Shown in pieces: positions 23,668 through 33,779 of a stretch of DNA of 64,000 nt. The number at the start of each line of letters is the position of its first letter. Position 1 is the first letter of the stretch. Origin of the DNA: Botrytis cinerea B05.10 (lineage: Eukaryota > Ascomycota > Leotiomycetes > Helotiales > Sclerotiniaceae); NCBI RefSeq assembly GCF_000143535.2, contig NC_037317.1:2480001-2544000 (forward strand), given 5' to 3'. Below the pieces are notes generated by a model, which saw nothing but the letters and a program-made list of their open reading frames with translations, was not told the origin of the DNA and made no database searches. Position numbers and translations under genes: made by a program.

Positions 23668-24242
23668 TTTGATGGCGGTGTATCGTGGTTCTTTGGGTGT
23701 TGTTGTTGTTGTGATTGTGGTGGTGTTGTTGATTGTTTAGATCGATGGAATTTTAGAGACTTCATATTATTCACCGTGTGAAATTTTTCATTGGCTTCGC
23801 TTGTAGCCTTGTAACCACAAGTTGATAGCCTTATGAAGGTGAAGATGAACATTTATATTTCTATTCTAATACTATAATTTTTATCTACCTCATATGATAT
23901 TCGAACTCACATTATGTCAATCATATGTATTATCAGTAATGATCAATTTCTGCCTATAACTAAAGAATACAAAGCTACTTTAACATTGTATGCCAATTCG
24001 AAACATATTATTAGTCGGAAAGAATCCTTGGAGTTGTGATATATTGTAGAAGCGCGTCTGAACAAATGTGTGTCGTCCAGTCAGCATAGACCATTTGAGC
24101 TATTTTTGAAGTTCTTAGCCGCCTTGTACTTGCACAAGCAGCCTTGTGAATTCAAGAACATCACCACACCACATCATATTCATGCAAAGCACACAAATAC
24201 TTGCATAACATTTTAAAAGATTATCTACATAATAAATAAAAG
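23668..24242. promoter_or_regulatory. Divergent intergenic region between two lineage-specific genes
   Basis: 575 bp shared by the minus-strand amber-interrupted gene and the plus-strand 24243 gene. The part next to the minus-strand start is CpA-rich on that strand (CAACAACAAC type), as in many fungal leaders. The part before 24243 is AT-rich and ends AATAAATAAAAG at the ATG. No TATA box or operator can be assigned. Confidence 0.4.
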
Positions 24243-25670
24243 ATGGTTAGACCTGCCAAAGAGGGGAACCCCAAGAAATCAATGAGAGGAGTCAAAAGCA
24301 CCAAGAAGACCGCCCAGAAGACCACCAAGAGAACGCTTCCAGAGTCTGATAACGATGAGCTACCCCAGAAAAAGAAATCTAGACGATCCAGACGACTTGA
24401 TTTAGACGAAAGCGAAGACGAAGGCGAACATTCAAAAGGGAACACTAGCAACAATGAGAATACAAACTGCGAAAGTAGAGATTCAGAGAACGAAGAAGAC
24501 GAAGATTGGCGACCGGAATTCTTCTACAATCAGGATATTCACGATGCCATCGACCATCATTGGTCCGCAAGAGATGAGGCGATTTTGAAAGCCTCAACAC
24601 TCGAAGAAATTACTCTTTGGAGAAAGTGTCTCCAGTTTCATCAGCGCCCACCGGGAGATTTCCTTCCCCGATCACAAGGAGTCACTACTGTTGCCAGCAA
24701 TATAGAATTTGGATCTACCGAAATACCCAATACAAATTGGGCCACTTCAGTGTGTGCCAAACTCAGCAAGCTCATATTACTACCGCCATTTCGAGAAGTG
24801 TGCAAGGGAAGTCATAGGTTCCTCATTTATTGCGTGCTATTAGCGATATCGACTAGACTCGGTCACAAAGCCAGTGATCCTGGACTGGATAGATGCAGAG
24901 ACAATAGGTACTATTCGGTGTTTGACTGTATAGAAAGTTTGCATGATGACCACGGCCACCCCCTCAGCATTCAGCTTAGCAAAGCGATGGAGGATCAAAT
25001 CAAAGACAGCCTTCAAGCAGAAGGATTTTATAATCTACCAGCGTATTGGGAGTTTTCAAAATGCATCCCAAAAGTTATCGGCCGCAAAAACAAAGCTAAG
25101 AACCAAACCGATCTCGTCGGTCGAGCAGATTTGATAGCAATTGCCGACGCATGGGATATGTTTGCGAAGAAGGAAGAGAACTTTATGTTGTTGACCGTGG
25201 ATCAAATATCGAACCTTTATGGGCACATAACAAACTCGAAGATGACGACGAAGAGTATTTTGCAAATAAAGAAACTATGGATCGTCAAGGGCCGAATGGA
25301 ACAGGTTCAAATTAGACGAGACCTCAGTCCAGAGATCCGAGGATCTCCAGACATTGACGACGAGGATGATACTTTGGGCCAGCCCAGGATATCCGCATTC
25401 CACCCAATATTTAACAATAAAGTGCCTAAAGCTGTAGACATTCACCAAGATCAATTTCCATCGGATAGATTTCATATGGAGAGAAGGCCAAAAACAACAC
25501 CATGTGGAGTAAGCGTCATTCAAGAGGAACCTGATGAGGAGCAGGCTGATGAAAGCGGTGATGGATCAACCACTTTGATGCAGAAAACATGGACTGAGGA
25601 TGGCCAATTTACTGGCTTAGGTTCAAAAGCCCGACTGAAGGCATGGAGAGAGAAACGGAGGACTGATTGA
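24243..25670 (+). CDS. Lineage-specific basic nuclear-type protein, 475 aa, unknown function
   Basis: An intact single-exon ORF; I do not recognise the family. Residues 1-60 are strongly basic with several Lys/Arg clusters (KKSMRGVKSTKKTAQKTTKR, then KKKSRRSRR), typical nuclear signals, followed by an acidic Asp/Glu stretch to about residue 90. Residues of about 90-350 look like a folded alpha-helical domain, with regular Trp, Leu and Cys (for example EEITLWRKCLQFHQRPPGDF and LIYCVLLAISTRLGHKA). The C-terminal third is acidic and Pro-rich and ends in basic KARLKAWREKRR. There is no membrane segment or signal peptide. It is divergent from the amber-interrupted gene and 375 bases upstream of the zinc-knuckle gene on the same strand. 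Its 3' flank carries four of the shared CTC/GAG hairpins, the first three bases after the stop codon. Confidence 0.7.
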   Translation: MVRPAKEGNPKKSMRGVKSTKKTAQKTTKRTLPESDNDELPQKKKSRRSRRLDLDESEDEGEHSKGNTSNNENTNCESRDSENEEDEDWRPEFFYNQDIHDAIDHHWSARDEAILKASTLEEITLWRKCLQFHQRPPGDFLPRSQGVTTVASNIEFGSTEIPNTNWATSVCAKLSKLILLPPFREVCKGSHRFLIYCVLLAISTRLGHKASDPGLDRCRDNRYYSVFDCIESLHDDHGHPLSIQLSKAMEDQIKDSLQAEGFYNLPAYWEFSKCIPKVIGRKNKAKNQTDLVGRADLIAIADAWDMFAKKEENFMLLTVDQISNLYGHITNSKMTTKSILQIKKLWIVKGRMEQVQIRRDLSPEIRGSPDIDDEDDTLGQPRISAFHPIFNNKVPKAVDIHQDQFPSDRFHMERRPKTTPCGVSVIQEEPDEEQADESGDGSTTLMQKTWTEDGQFTGLGSKARLKAWREKRRTD

Positions 25671-25672
25671 CA

Positions 25673-25835
25673 GCTCTTTTGAGTGGTGGTCACGGGATAC
25701 TCTCATTTGAGGGTGGGAGGCGGTGATGCGATGGAAAAGATGGTTATGGAATGAAATCTGATACCTTTTTTGAGGTCGAAGATGGTTATGGTTGTGGGGA
25801 GATTATGAGAAGGCTACTCGTACCTCTTTTGAGGT
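25673..25835 (+). other. Array of four CTC/GAG hairpins after the 24243-25670 gene
   Basis: Four short stem-loops with four-base loops: GCTC-TTTT-GAGT (25673-25684), ACTCTC-ATTT-GAGGGT (25699-25714), ACCTT-TTTT-GAGGT (25763-25776) and ACCTC-TTTT-GAGGT (25822-25835). The mismatches to perfect pairing are only T-G wobbles, which would pair in RNA. The first begins in the base pair range of the stop codon, so the array lies in the 3' UTR if the transcript runs on. Short GGTTATGG boxes occur between hairpins, as in the next array. Confidence 0.7.
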
Positions 25836-26044
25836 CGAGATAAAGGCGTCGTACTGCCAATCGTTGGATTTCCAGGAATGCATGAATAAACACTGTAAGC
25901 ATGTATCAAGTGAGGTTCAAGAAATTTGACTGTGCACGAGACTTCGCCTACGCAATCGCTTGATTACCCCAAGCAACCTCCGCTGTTTGACTTTGTGATT
26001 TCCTTGAATGCATCAACAAATAAAAATTCCACCACCATCACAAA

Positions 26045-27628
26045 ATGGCAAATATTCCAGAATTCGATATTGATATCTTTTCGAACTCAGGAGGAGATCA
26101 ACCATTGCAGAAAACAAAACAGATCTCAGAACCCGTCGCGAACACAGGCACAATGCCTTTACAGAATTCAATTGATCTTCCCATTTTACCAGGACCTCCT
26201 TCGAGTACACCAATTGGTCCTAGAACTCAGACACGAACAGCACAATATGGAATGCCGCAGAGAACACAGATAGACAATCAGAGCCATTATAGCAATTACA
26301 ACCAGAAGAATGATAGGAACCATGCGACCCGACCGCCAATTTCACACAGAGGTCGCGGCGTTCGTGGCATGTCCCGACAGATTCGGCATACGAAAGAAAA
26401 GATATTTTGCCCTAGGTGCTTGAAAGACGACCATAAGCTCAAAGATTGCGTCAACTGTTCCCACGATGGATATATGGACGGTTGTCCAAAATGCGGGACA
26501 CTTGACCACCAATTTTTCGAATGTCATATGTCATTGAAACCAAACGAAGAATATCATTTTACAAGACATTGTAGGAGAAATAGACCACCTTGGAGATTGA
26601 GGAAGGATCACAGAGATTGCCGAAAAATACTTGATGGCAAAGATATGAGCGAACCTGATGACATACCCTGGACGGCTGCGTTTTCAAAGAGAAACATCAA
26701 CAGCGTCCTGCCAAGAACAGTCGTAGATCCTGCCTGGCAGAATTACGACTCAGTACCAATGCAGATATCAGAGTCACAGCAGCATCATATCCCGGGGTTC
26801 TCCACACAATGGAGTTGGGATAGGACAAAGTTCACTACGCCACCCAAGAAACCAAGTTCACTTGGTCAATTTCGAAGACCATCCAACCAGAATCAAGAGG
26901 ATGAATATGATGGAAGCTATTACGCAGATGATGAAGTTCCTGGGTACATTCCCGATGGAACAGAAGATGATACTGATTGGCCGTCAAAGGACTTGGTCGT
27001 TAGAGAGTGGACGATGAGACAAGAAAAGGTTAGAAAAAGTATTCCAAGACTGCGAGCACAGCCCCCACCGTCCTCAACTCAAGCTGTCAATATCAGTATC
27101 AAGAAAAGAGGGATTAGTATCACGAGTGGTGATGCTCGCATACAGATCAATGTTGACGGTAACGAAACATTTGAAAGTACACCAGAAACAGAAACCTTCG
27201 AAGTAGCGCGTAAGCGTACATCAAATGAGGCAGCATTAGAAGAATCTAGCCGCAAAAAGTTCCGTCCCATGGAAGATGCCTCTATAGATGTGAACCTACT
27301 TAATCGGGTCAAAGATCGAGTCAGCCTAAATCAAACTAGGTTGGATTTTATGGATGTTGATTCCACAGAACCATCCCGTATAGAACCGATAGCACCACGT
27401 CGTCGCATGCCGGGGTCAGAAAGCATAGAACCACCGCGCAGGCGTTTACCAGGTTCCGAAAATATAGAACTCAATGAGCGAGATAGGCAGAGGCAACCTG
27501 ACACCATCAAGTATCGAGCTGGTATAATGGGCGACTATCAGGTGTACAAAAAATGCATCAAGTGTGGTAGCACCGAGCACCTATCATACCAGCCGGCTTG
27601 CCCACTCCATAGGTCAAACCAAAAGTAA
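26045..27628 (+). CDS. CCHC zinc-knuckle protein, 527 aa, lineage-specific
   Basis: An intact single-exon ORF with an ATG in CACAAAATGG context. Two exact CX2CX4HX4C zinc knuckles lie at residues 122-135 (FCPRCLKDDHKLKDC) and 147-160 (GCPKCGTLDHQFFEC). A third, looser CX2CX4HX6C motif lies at 504-519, ten residues from the end. An Arg/Gly patch (HRGRGVRG) just before the first knuckle would add RNA affinity. The rest is low-complexity and acidic/basic-mixed, with a short internal duplication near residues 448-476 (PRRRMPGSES and PRRRLPGSEN). Knuckles of this type bind single-stranded RNA or DNA in retroviral Gag, CNBP and Air1-type proteins. I infer nucleic-acid binding but not a specific role. 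No protease, reverse transcriptase or integrase lies nearby, so a retrotransposon Gag is not supported. Six CTC/GAG hairpins follow the stop. Confidence 0.75.
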   Translation: MANIPEFDIDIFSNSGGDQPLQKTKQISEPVANTGTMPLQNSIDLPILPGPPSSTPIGPRTQTRTAQYGMPQRTQIDNQSHYSNYNQKNDRNHATRPPISHRGRGVRGMSRQIRHTKEKIFCPRCLKDDHKLKDCVNCSHDGYMDGCPKCGTLDHQFFECHMSLKPNEEYHFTRHCRRNRPPWRLRKDHRDCRKILDGKDMSEPDDIPWTAAFSKRNINSVLPRTVVDPAWQNYDSVPMQISESQQHHIPGFSTQWSWDRTKFTTPPKKPSSLGQFRRPSNQNQEDEYDGSYYADDEVPGYIPDGTEDDTDWPSKDLVVREWTMRQEKVRKSIPRLRAQPPPSSTQAVNISIKKRGISITSGDARIQINVDGNETFESTPETETFEVARKRTSNEAALEESSRKKFRPMEDASIDVNLLNRVKDRVSLNQTRLDFMDVDSTEPSRIEPIAPRRRMPGSESIEPPRRRLPGSENIELNERDRQRQPDTIKYRAGIMGDYQVYKKCIKCGSTEHLSYQPACPLHRSNQK

Positions 27629-27649
27629 AGTCAGTGGATGGTTGGACTA

Positions 27650-27873
27650 TTCCTCATTGGAGGAAGGGGGATATGGTTATGGAACGTTCTTATTTGAGAA
27701 TGGAAGACATGTAAAGTTTAATCTCATTGGAGAATCTAGGTGAGGGCAGTGGTTATAGCTGGAATATGTTCTCATTGGAGAATGAAAGGGAATATGGTGA
27801 ACTGAGGGCCAAACGAAAATTGAAGTTCTCATTTGAGAATGAGCTTGTACCCTTTCATTCTCATTTGGGAATG
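27650..27873 (+). other. Array of six CTC/GAG hairpins after the zinc-knuckle gene
   Basis: Six stem-loops in 224 bases, spaced 31-57 bases start to start: TTCCTC-ATTG-GAGGAA (27650-27665), GTTCTT-ATTT-GAGAAT (27686-27701), TCTC-ATTG-GAGA (27722-27733), GTTCTC-ATTG-GAGAAT (27768-27783), GTTCTC-ATTT-GAGAAT (27825-27840) and the seven-pair CATTCTC-ATTT-GGGAATG (27856-27873). Loops are only ATTT or ATTG. Outer stem bases change in pairs between copies, for example TTCC/GGAA against GTT/AAT. The first begins 22 bases after the stop codon. Confidence 0.75.
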
Positions 27874-28455
27874 TAGTAAAGATGGCGGTTCGAGAGGCGG
27901 TTGTGAGGAGATGACGTTGATTTTTAGTGAATGTGGGGCATGCAAACATTATGTAATGCAATGCAGCTGATATGTAAGCGCCCTACAAGTTTCTAGCTCG
28001 TACTCTACCATTCAATGTACATTTCATCTGGTGATCATTCAAGTGATTCTCGTCTTATTACCTTCTTGGTATTCCATACTCTTCGAGTATGATTGAGTAA
28101 GCTTCCGAATTCTTCAGGTACATCTAGTAGCCTTTCACATATTCACATTGCACCTCTACCTTATCTCAATCACATTCTACTACTGTGCCACATTTCCAGT
28201 TTACTGTGTCCAAATCGATCGAAATTTGAAACGGAAATTATAATTGTTTAAAATATAATAATCATTCCGACTAGATGAATAAATTCATTTTACGTGAATC
28301 ACAAAGAAAATATTAAAATTTTAAGTCGAATGAAATGAAACCTAATATAATATCTATAATTTATTCCTCGCTATCTACATGCTCTCAATTCTATATACAA
28401 ATAAGAAAGAATTTATTAGGGGGCAAGAGCCCTACTATATACATCAAGCACATTA

Positions 28456-31047
28456 CTAGGTACTAGTGGAACCAATAGTAAGGGTCAATTTAGTACTAGC
28501 CTTCAAGTCTCTCGAGCTAGCACCAACAGTGATAGTGTAGTCGCCGGAAGCGATGGCCCAGGCTTGAGCTGTGGCATCCCAATAACTAATATCACGTCTG
28601 CGAAGGCTGAAAGCAATATCTGCTGACTCTCCAGGGGCAATGTTGACCTTTTCGAAGCCTCGAAGGATGCGAATGGGTTGTTCAGCCTCATCGGGGAAGC
28701 TAATGTAGAGTTGGGCAACTTCAGCGCCAGCTACAGTACCACTGTTTGAGACACTGGTAGTAACATTAAGAACATCATCCCAAAGATCAGCTTCACCACC
28801 AAGACCGAGCTGCCCTGAGGCGTACTTGTATGTAAGAGCAGTTTGATTGACAATGGTAGCAGTAACCTCGGTACTGTAAGTGAAGTTGGTGTAGGAGAGA
28901 CCGTATCCGAATGGGTAACGAACGGTGATGTTCTTGGAGTCGAAGTAACGGTAGTCGAGGTATACTCCCTCAGTGTAGTCGCATTGCTCTTCTTCGCAAA
29001 CGTCGAACTCGGATGGGTAATCGGTGGCATTCTTAGGAAGAGTGTACCCAAGCTTGGCACTAGGGTTTACATCACCGTAAAGGACATCGGCAATCGCGTT
29101 TCCAGATTCTTGACCCAAAAGACCACTGTAAAGAACCGCAGTGACATTCTCGTGCTCGATCCAAGCATCTAGGATTCGTGGACCAACAGTGTTTACAACC
29201 ACAATGGTGTTATTACAATTGTCGGCAACTGTGGTGACCATAGTATCCTGCTCATCATTGGAGAGTTCACTACGGTCAGCACCCTCTCCAGAGTCTGCAT
29301 TGATAAAAACGAGGCAGACTGCAGAGTTCAAAGCATAGTTTGAAATGGAAGGGGATAATGCTGTGCCTGAGCCTAAGTTACCGAGATTGACAGAACTTGT
29401 GGAACCGGAACTAGAACCGGGGCCGGAACTCGAGCTGGAGTTGGAGCTGGAGCTACTATTTCCGGGAGAAGTACCGGTTGTGGCTGTCGTACCGGTGCTG
29501 TTATCGTTTGTAGTTGGCATACCACCTCCAGTAAAGCCGCCACCCATACCGCCACCCATACCACCAGACGAACTAGAAGTGTCTGTGTATGTGCTATATC
29601 ACGAATAAGTTAGTAACCCAGAGGCTACAAGGAATTAGAATATTAACTTACTTGTTGAGAACCCACCAAATCATCGATCGATCAGCAATTGCACGAGCGC
29701 TGATGGCCTGAAAAGGAGTGACGAGATACGAGAGCGATGGCTGACCAGATCCACCAGGGCCAGCAAGATGACCTTGGTAGGTATCGGCAGGAGTTCCTTG
29801 AACACTGAAAGCTCGGTTGGGACCAGCCATAGCAGGGCCAGCATGGGCTCCAAAAAGAGAGATGGTGCGAGGCTTACTCAAAGGTAAACCTCGACCCGTA
29901 CCATCTTGAGTGTTCTTGACAAGGACAAGTGCCTCACCGCCAACCTGTCTTATCACATCGGCGTGATCTTCACGGACATCACGATAATCAGTGTAACCCG
30001 TCTCCGAAGGAATAAGACCATCATCAAGGCCAGCAAAGTAGTATCCGATGACATTGCGAACAGCCATATCATCTAACCTCTCTTGCGTAAAGCTTCCATT
30101 GGCGATACCAGCTTCGAGAATTTCCTCTGACCATAATGAGGATGATCCATAGTCCAGACCACCATTGGCGGAGCCGAAAGAGGTAGATTGAGCACCTTGG
30201 TCAGGAGTGACCATACCTGGGAAACCAATGGCAGTCTTCAAGTAGTTGTTGAGGAGTTCGGAGTTTTCGCAAGAAAGGGTGTTGTTGACCTTGTTCATAG
30301 CACACATAGCAGCCATCACTAAGATTAATGTTAGTTTTGATCATTCGTTTACAAAGAACTTAACTTACTTCCGGACTTGACAGCGTCAGCAAAGGGCCAG
30401 AGGTAGACTTCACGAGTTGTCTTATCATCTACGTTGCTCGAATATCTGTTGGTAGAAGATCGGTTCGTCTCCTGTTCATTGAAGAGAAAGTGTCTACCAG
30501 CCGTGACAACACCAGCACTGTTTATGCCAGAAATAGCTTTTCCCATGGCGATACCATTCAAGTATGGGTCAGCTGCGAATCCTTCACCATTACGGCCTCC
30601 ATAAGCTACACGTCCCATTGGACTAGAGATAGGCCCATCTGCCAGACTTGCACCTATAGCATAGAACTCCTTTCCAAGGGCTGAAAAGTTTTCAAGAAAC
30701 AGTGTACGATTCCAGGTCATGCTCACAGCCTGAGGTGTGCTGAAACCTGAAACGAAAAAGTTCATGTTAATTCCAACTGCACCATCCTTCGATGCTAAGG
30801 GAGTCCATGTTACGTTGTCGCTATCGATGGACTGGCCGGTGATGATGGCGATTTTCTGGGCGTTGGTCAAAGAAGATATGAAAGTAACAGCTTTCTCGTA
30901 GGCATCAGAGGCAGCCCCCAAGTTTACGTTGCCATCTGAAAGGAGACCTGATGAAGAAGTAGATGTAGTGGTGGAATTACTGGCACAAAGGCCGCTGGTA
31001 AAGAATGAAAGCGCCGAAACGACACTGAGGACTTGATGGCCCTTCAT
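28456..31047 (-). CDS. Secreted beta-glucosidase-type enzyme, glycoside hydrolase family 3
   Basis: Three minus-strand exons: 31047-30369, 30318-29652 and 29593-28456, giving 827 aa. Both introns have GTAAGT donors. A signal peptide is clear (residues 1 to about 21, ending in GLCASN). The N-terminal TIM-barrel domain contains GRNGEGFAADPYLNG and GVVTAGRHFLFNEQETNR. The likely catalytic nucleophile is Asp266 in GFPGMVTPDQGAQS, the place of the family's SDW motif. The C-terminal alpha/beta domain contains GQESGNAIADVLYGDVNPSAKL. The fibronectin-III-like end includes PFGYGLSYTNF. Unusual: a Gly/Met- and Ser/Thr-rich insert of about 60 residues lies just after the second intron. Many N-glycosylation sequons fit an extracellular enzyme acting on beta-glucosides. 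It is the only gene of obvious metabolic role inside the accessory block. Confidence 0.92.
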
Positions 31048-32509
31048 GTTTAAAGAATGGATGTGATGTAAATGTTAGTGATTTTTCAGATCATGGCGTC
31101 TGAACTTGTCTTATATATCTTTGAACCATAAAAGGTACCATCGATCATTCTTCCCCATCCTCCTTAAATTAAAGTTGTTTAGCGGGGTGGCCTAAAAAAG
31201 ATTTAGAGGAGTTCGAATAGTGAAGGATGTCACTGGACACGAATCTTGCCGCTAATTGTGACTAAATGCCTTTTTTTATATCACCATGGGTTTGGCAGAA
31301 GACCAGTTTCTGGTCTGTATATCAAGGCTTCAACTGCTTAGATTGTACGCTTCATATTAAAATGGACAAGAACCTCCGAGTGACATTCATTAATGGGGAG
31401 CATTATTGCTTGTAGCCTCTCGCCGAACATATTCCAACCATGGGGTATCATGTTGCGACGAGTGGGTAGCTGTAATACCATATCAATTTACGAAGACCGA
31501 CTGCCACGGTCAATGCATGGTTGGTCTCAGAGCTCTTCTACATGGTGGGCCATATAGATCTCGACTAAGTTTGGCAACGACCATCTCAATTATCAACCAG
31601 ACCTGCACCCAGCGAACACTTTGCGACGTGAAACAAGACTCCTAGTGTCATGTAGCGTCCATAGGAGCTGTCAACTAGCTGGTACGCGTGTAAATAAGTG
31701 TGGACGAGTGTGGACGAATGTGGACGAATGTGGACGGGTGACGAAAAACGCGGAGCCTTATGACTTTGTTAAATTCGTTGGTATGCTCTGCCATTTGTGA
31801 TTGGATAGCATATGCGGCCACTCCACTACGCCCATGATGCTTATAATTGATTTCATGGAATTAAGGTGTTAAACAGAAAGGTTGGAAGTACAAGTACCGT
31901 AATCGGTGGACGCCGGCATTACGATCTCTAGTTAAACACCGAGCGCCAAGACAGCCCATATAATCTAAGCTTGATCAAGAAGACATACGCTACTATTATG
32001 ATTTGAGAACTCAAAAAGTTTATTTTCCCCGAATCATTAGGTAGTATAAGCTTAAATGTAGAGAAGTATACACATAATTGTGACCAAGTGTAGTTGGTTG
32101 TTCAAAATTACCAGAAAACAACTAATTTTTGATAATGTTCACTTGACTCTTTATGCGCCCTGAAAGCCTTATAATGTAGGGTATGAAAGCCTAATTATTT
32201 ACTTGAAATATTGTAACTGACGAAAAAATTGCTTGATAGTAAAAGCAATAAAGGGGGCTTAGGGTAAGTGATGAAGGGCTGTCAGAAAAGGCTTGTGCTT
32301 TTAATGATCCACCGCTATTCCGAGGGCCCCCAATAATAAGGTTACTGCATGATTCTAAAACATTGCAGTGCGCGTACAGATTCGTAAGCTTTATCACGGA
32401 GCCCGGGAAACACTGCAAGATAGAACTAATCACTGGATTTTCTTCGAGCTCGAACGAATCATACCCTGCAACGGCAGATATATTAACGCATTCTAGGTGC
32501 CCGACGGCG
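31048..32509. other. AT-rich intergenic region upstream of the GH3 gene
   Basis: No gene seen. The first few hundred bases are the probable promoter of the minus-strand GH3 gene. A 10-bp tandem repeat of TGTGGACGAA type lies at 31699-31740 (four copies). Short ORFs here have no recognisable content. The right end leads into decayed transposon DNA. Confidence 0.6.
31699..31740. repeat. Four copies of a 10-bp TGTGGACGAA-type repeat
   Basis: Tandem decamers TGTGGACGAG, TGTGGACGAA, TGTGGACGAA and TGTGGACGGG, about 650 bp upstream of the GH3 start codon. The period matches one helical turn. The flanks are AT-rich. Confidence 0.85.
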
Positions 32510-33290
32510 ATGACGCTAGAACAAGGGCAGCAGCTAGTTAATCTTGTAACTAGATCGAAATCGCACCGTTTTACGCCACAGCTCAGTTCATCCCAAGAAT
32601 GTTGCGACGGCCAATTCAGCCATTATTGTGTACGGTCAATAACACGCCGTCACAGCTTCAATTGATATTGGACACGCCGTAAATCCCCGTTGATCATTGA
32701 ACACAACGGGATGCGGTTCGCTTCCGTCCTTGGGCACGTTGATTGAGCTCTGAAACGATGGGATCAGATACTATGGTCTGGCGGAACCTGGGTAATAGGC
32801 ACATCGCATAAAGACTTGTATATTACACGTCGAGTCGACGATGCTTTCGAAAGCGATTGTACAGTCGAAAAATAATGGAAATTCCGCGGCTCTTTAGAAT
32901 TTCGGGGCCCTTTTGCTGAAACTGTCGATGAAAAGCTTGATATTGTCTGAAAGAAGGATTGGAGAGGTATTAAGTCGGCTACCCATTGCGAGCACATCAT
33001 TTCAGTCATTGACGCATGGTTCCAGCACTATCGCAAAGAGTACGACAAAGAGCTTTAGTTAATGCACAACGGTGCATCCAGCCATAGGTGGCTACCAAAG
33101 AAGCTTTTAACCGCAGCTCTATTAATCCTATCAATTGCTCGGTGATCGAACTGGCCTAATACCTCTAGATTGATAGCGAAACCTTAACGTGTCTGGTGGC
33201 ATTTGGGTCGATGACGAATGAGGCGGTCGAAAACTATTGCTAGTCGCAAGGCAAGCAGGAGGGTGGAGATCGCGTAAGGAGATCGAAGGT
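32510..33290 (+). pseudogene. Decayed Tc1/mariner-type DDE transposase
   Basis: A broken transposase reads through this stretch in shifting frames. The part from 32510 reads MTLEQGQQLVNLV and a CSxRxITR-like segment, as in the helix-turn-helix half of fungal Tc1/mariner transposases. From about 32678 one frame gives KSPLIIEHNGMRFASVLGHV, then ALKRWDQILWSGGTWV, where the family has a WSDE/WSDG catalytic Asp that is Gly here. Next come KDLYITRR, WKFRG and KKDW (family WxFWG and EKDW), then LMHNGASSH, where the family has MQDGAPGH with the second catalytic Asp. In-frame stops replace expected Trp and Gln codons (TGA after HVD and before KKDW, TAG before LMHNG). Catalytic residues are lost, so it is dead. 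Terminal inverted repeats were not found by eye. Confidence 0.7.
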
Positions 33291-33437
33291 ATCACTCCTC
33301 ATACTAGTACTTACTAAAGATGACCCAGCTAGAGTGCTAACCAGCGGACATTGAGCAGCAGCAATGAGGGGTTGAAGGCACAAGAATTGGGAGACATAAG
33401 GATTTTGCTCTGTCCGCTCAAAAGCCGAAAAAGACCT

Positions 33438-33779
33438 CTAGACACCTGCTTTCAAGGAACAGAAAAATGATCTTGAAGATTGGTATCTCCAAGGTAGCAG
33501 CTTATCATGCATTGTAAAGAGTGTATAGCCACCCCTCGTATCCAAGCTTCCAATTGCTCTGTGAATAGTATCAAAGTAACGAGTAAACATCTCAGTACTG
33601 TTTTGAAGTTGTGGTTGTGTACATTTGCGATGGTAGTGGGTGAAGAAAGGGCTAGAAAGACGGAGTGGAACTGTGGACCGACATTTCACCCCTTCTTCCA
33701 CATCATAGCATCCGTCAACTTTCACGGATGATGCTGAAAAAAATATGAGTGCGCATCCTAGAAGGGATGGGACTTTCAT
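33438..33779 (-). CDS. Possible small secreted protein, 113 aa
   Basis: Starting at the ATG at 33779, the ORF begins MKVPSLLGCALIFFSASSVK, a convincing signal peptide, followed by a mature part of about 93 residues with four cysteines and no recognised domain. The ORF is open further upstream, so the start is chosen only on the signal peptide. It sits alone in decayed, transposon-flanked DNA, a typical place for fungal effector-like genes but also for relics. No intron is evident. I cannot assign a function; a chance hydrophobic start cannot be excluded. Confidence 0.35.
   Translation of the reverse strand: MKVPSLLGCALIFFSASSVKVDGCYDVEEGVKCRSTVPLRLSSPFFTHYHRKCTQPQLQNSTEMFTRYFDTIHRAIGSLDTRGGYTLFTMHDKLLPWRYQSSRSFFCSLKAGV

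Noticed and set aside
26045..27628. Zinc-knuckle protein as retrotransposon Gag
   Set aside because: No reverse transcriptase, integrase or long terminal repeats were seen on either side, and the protein lacks a capsid-like domain I can recognise.
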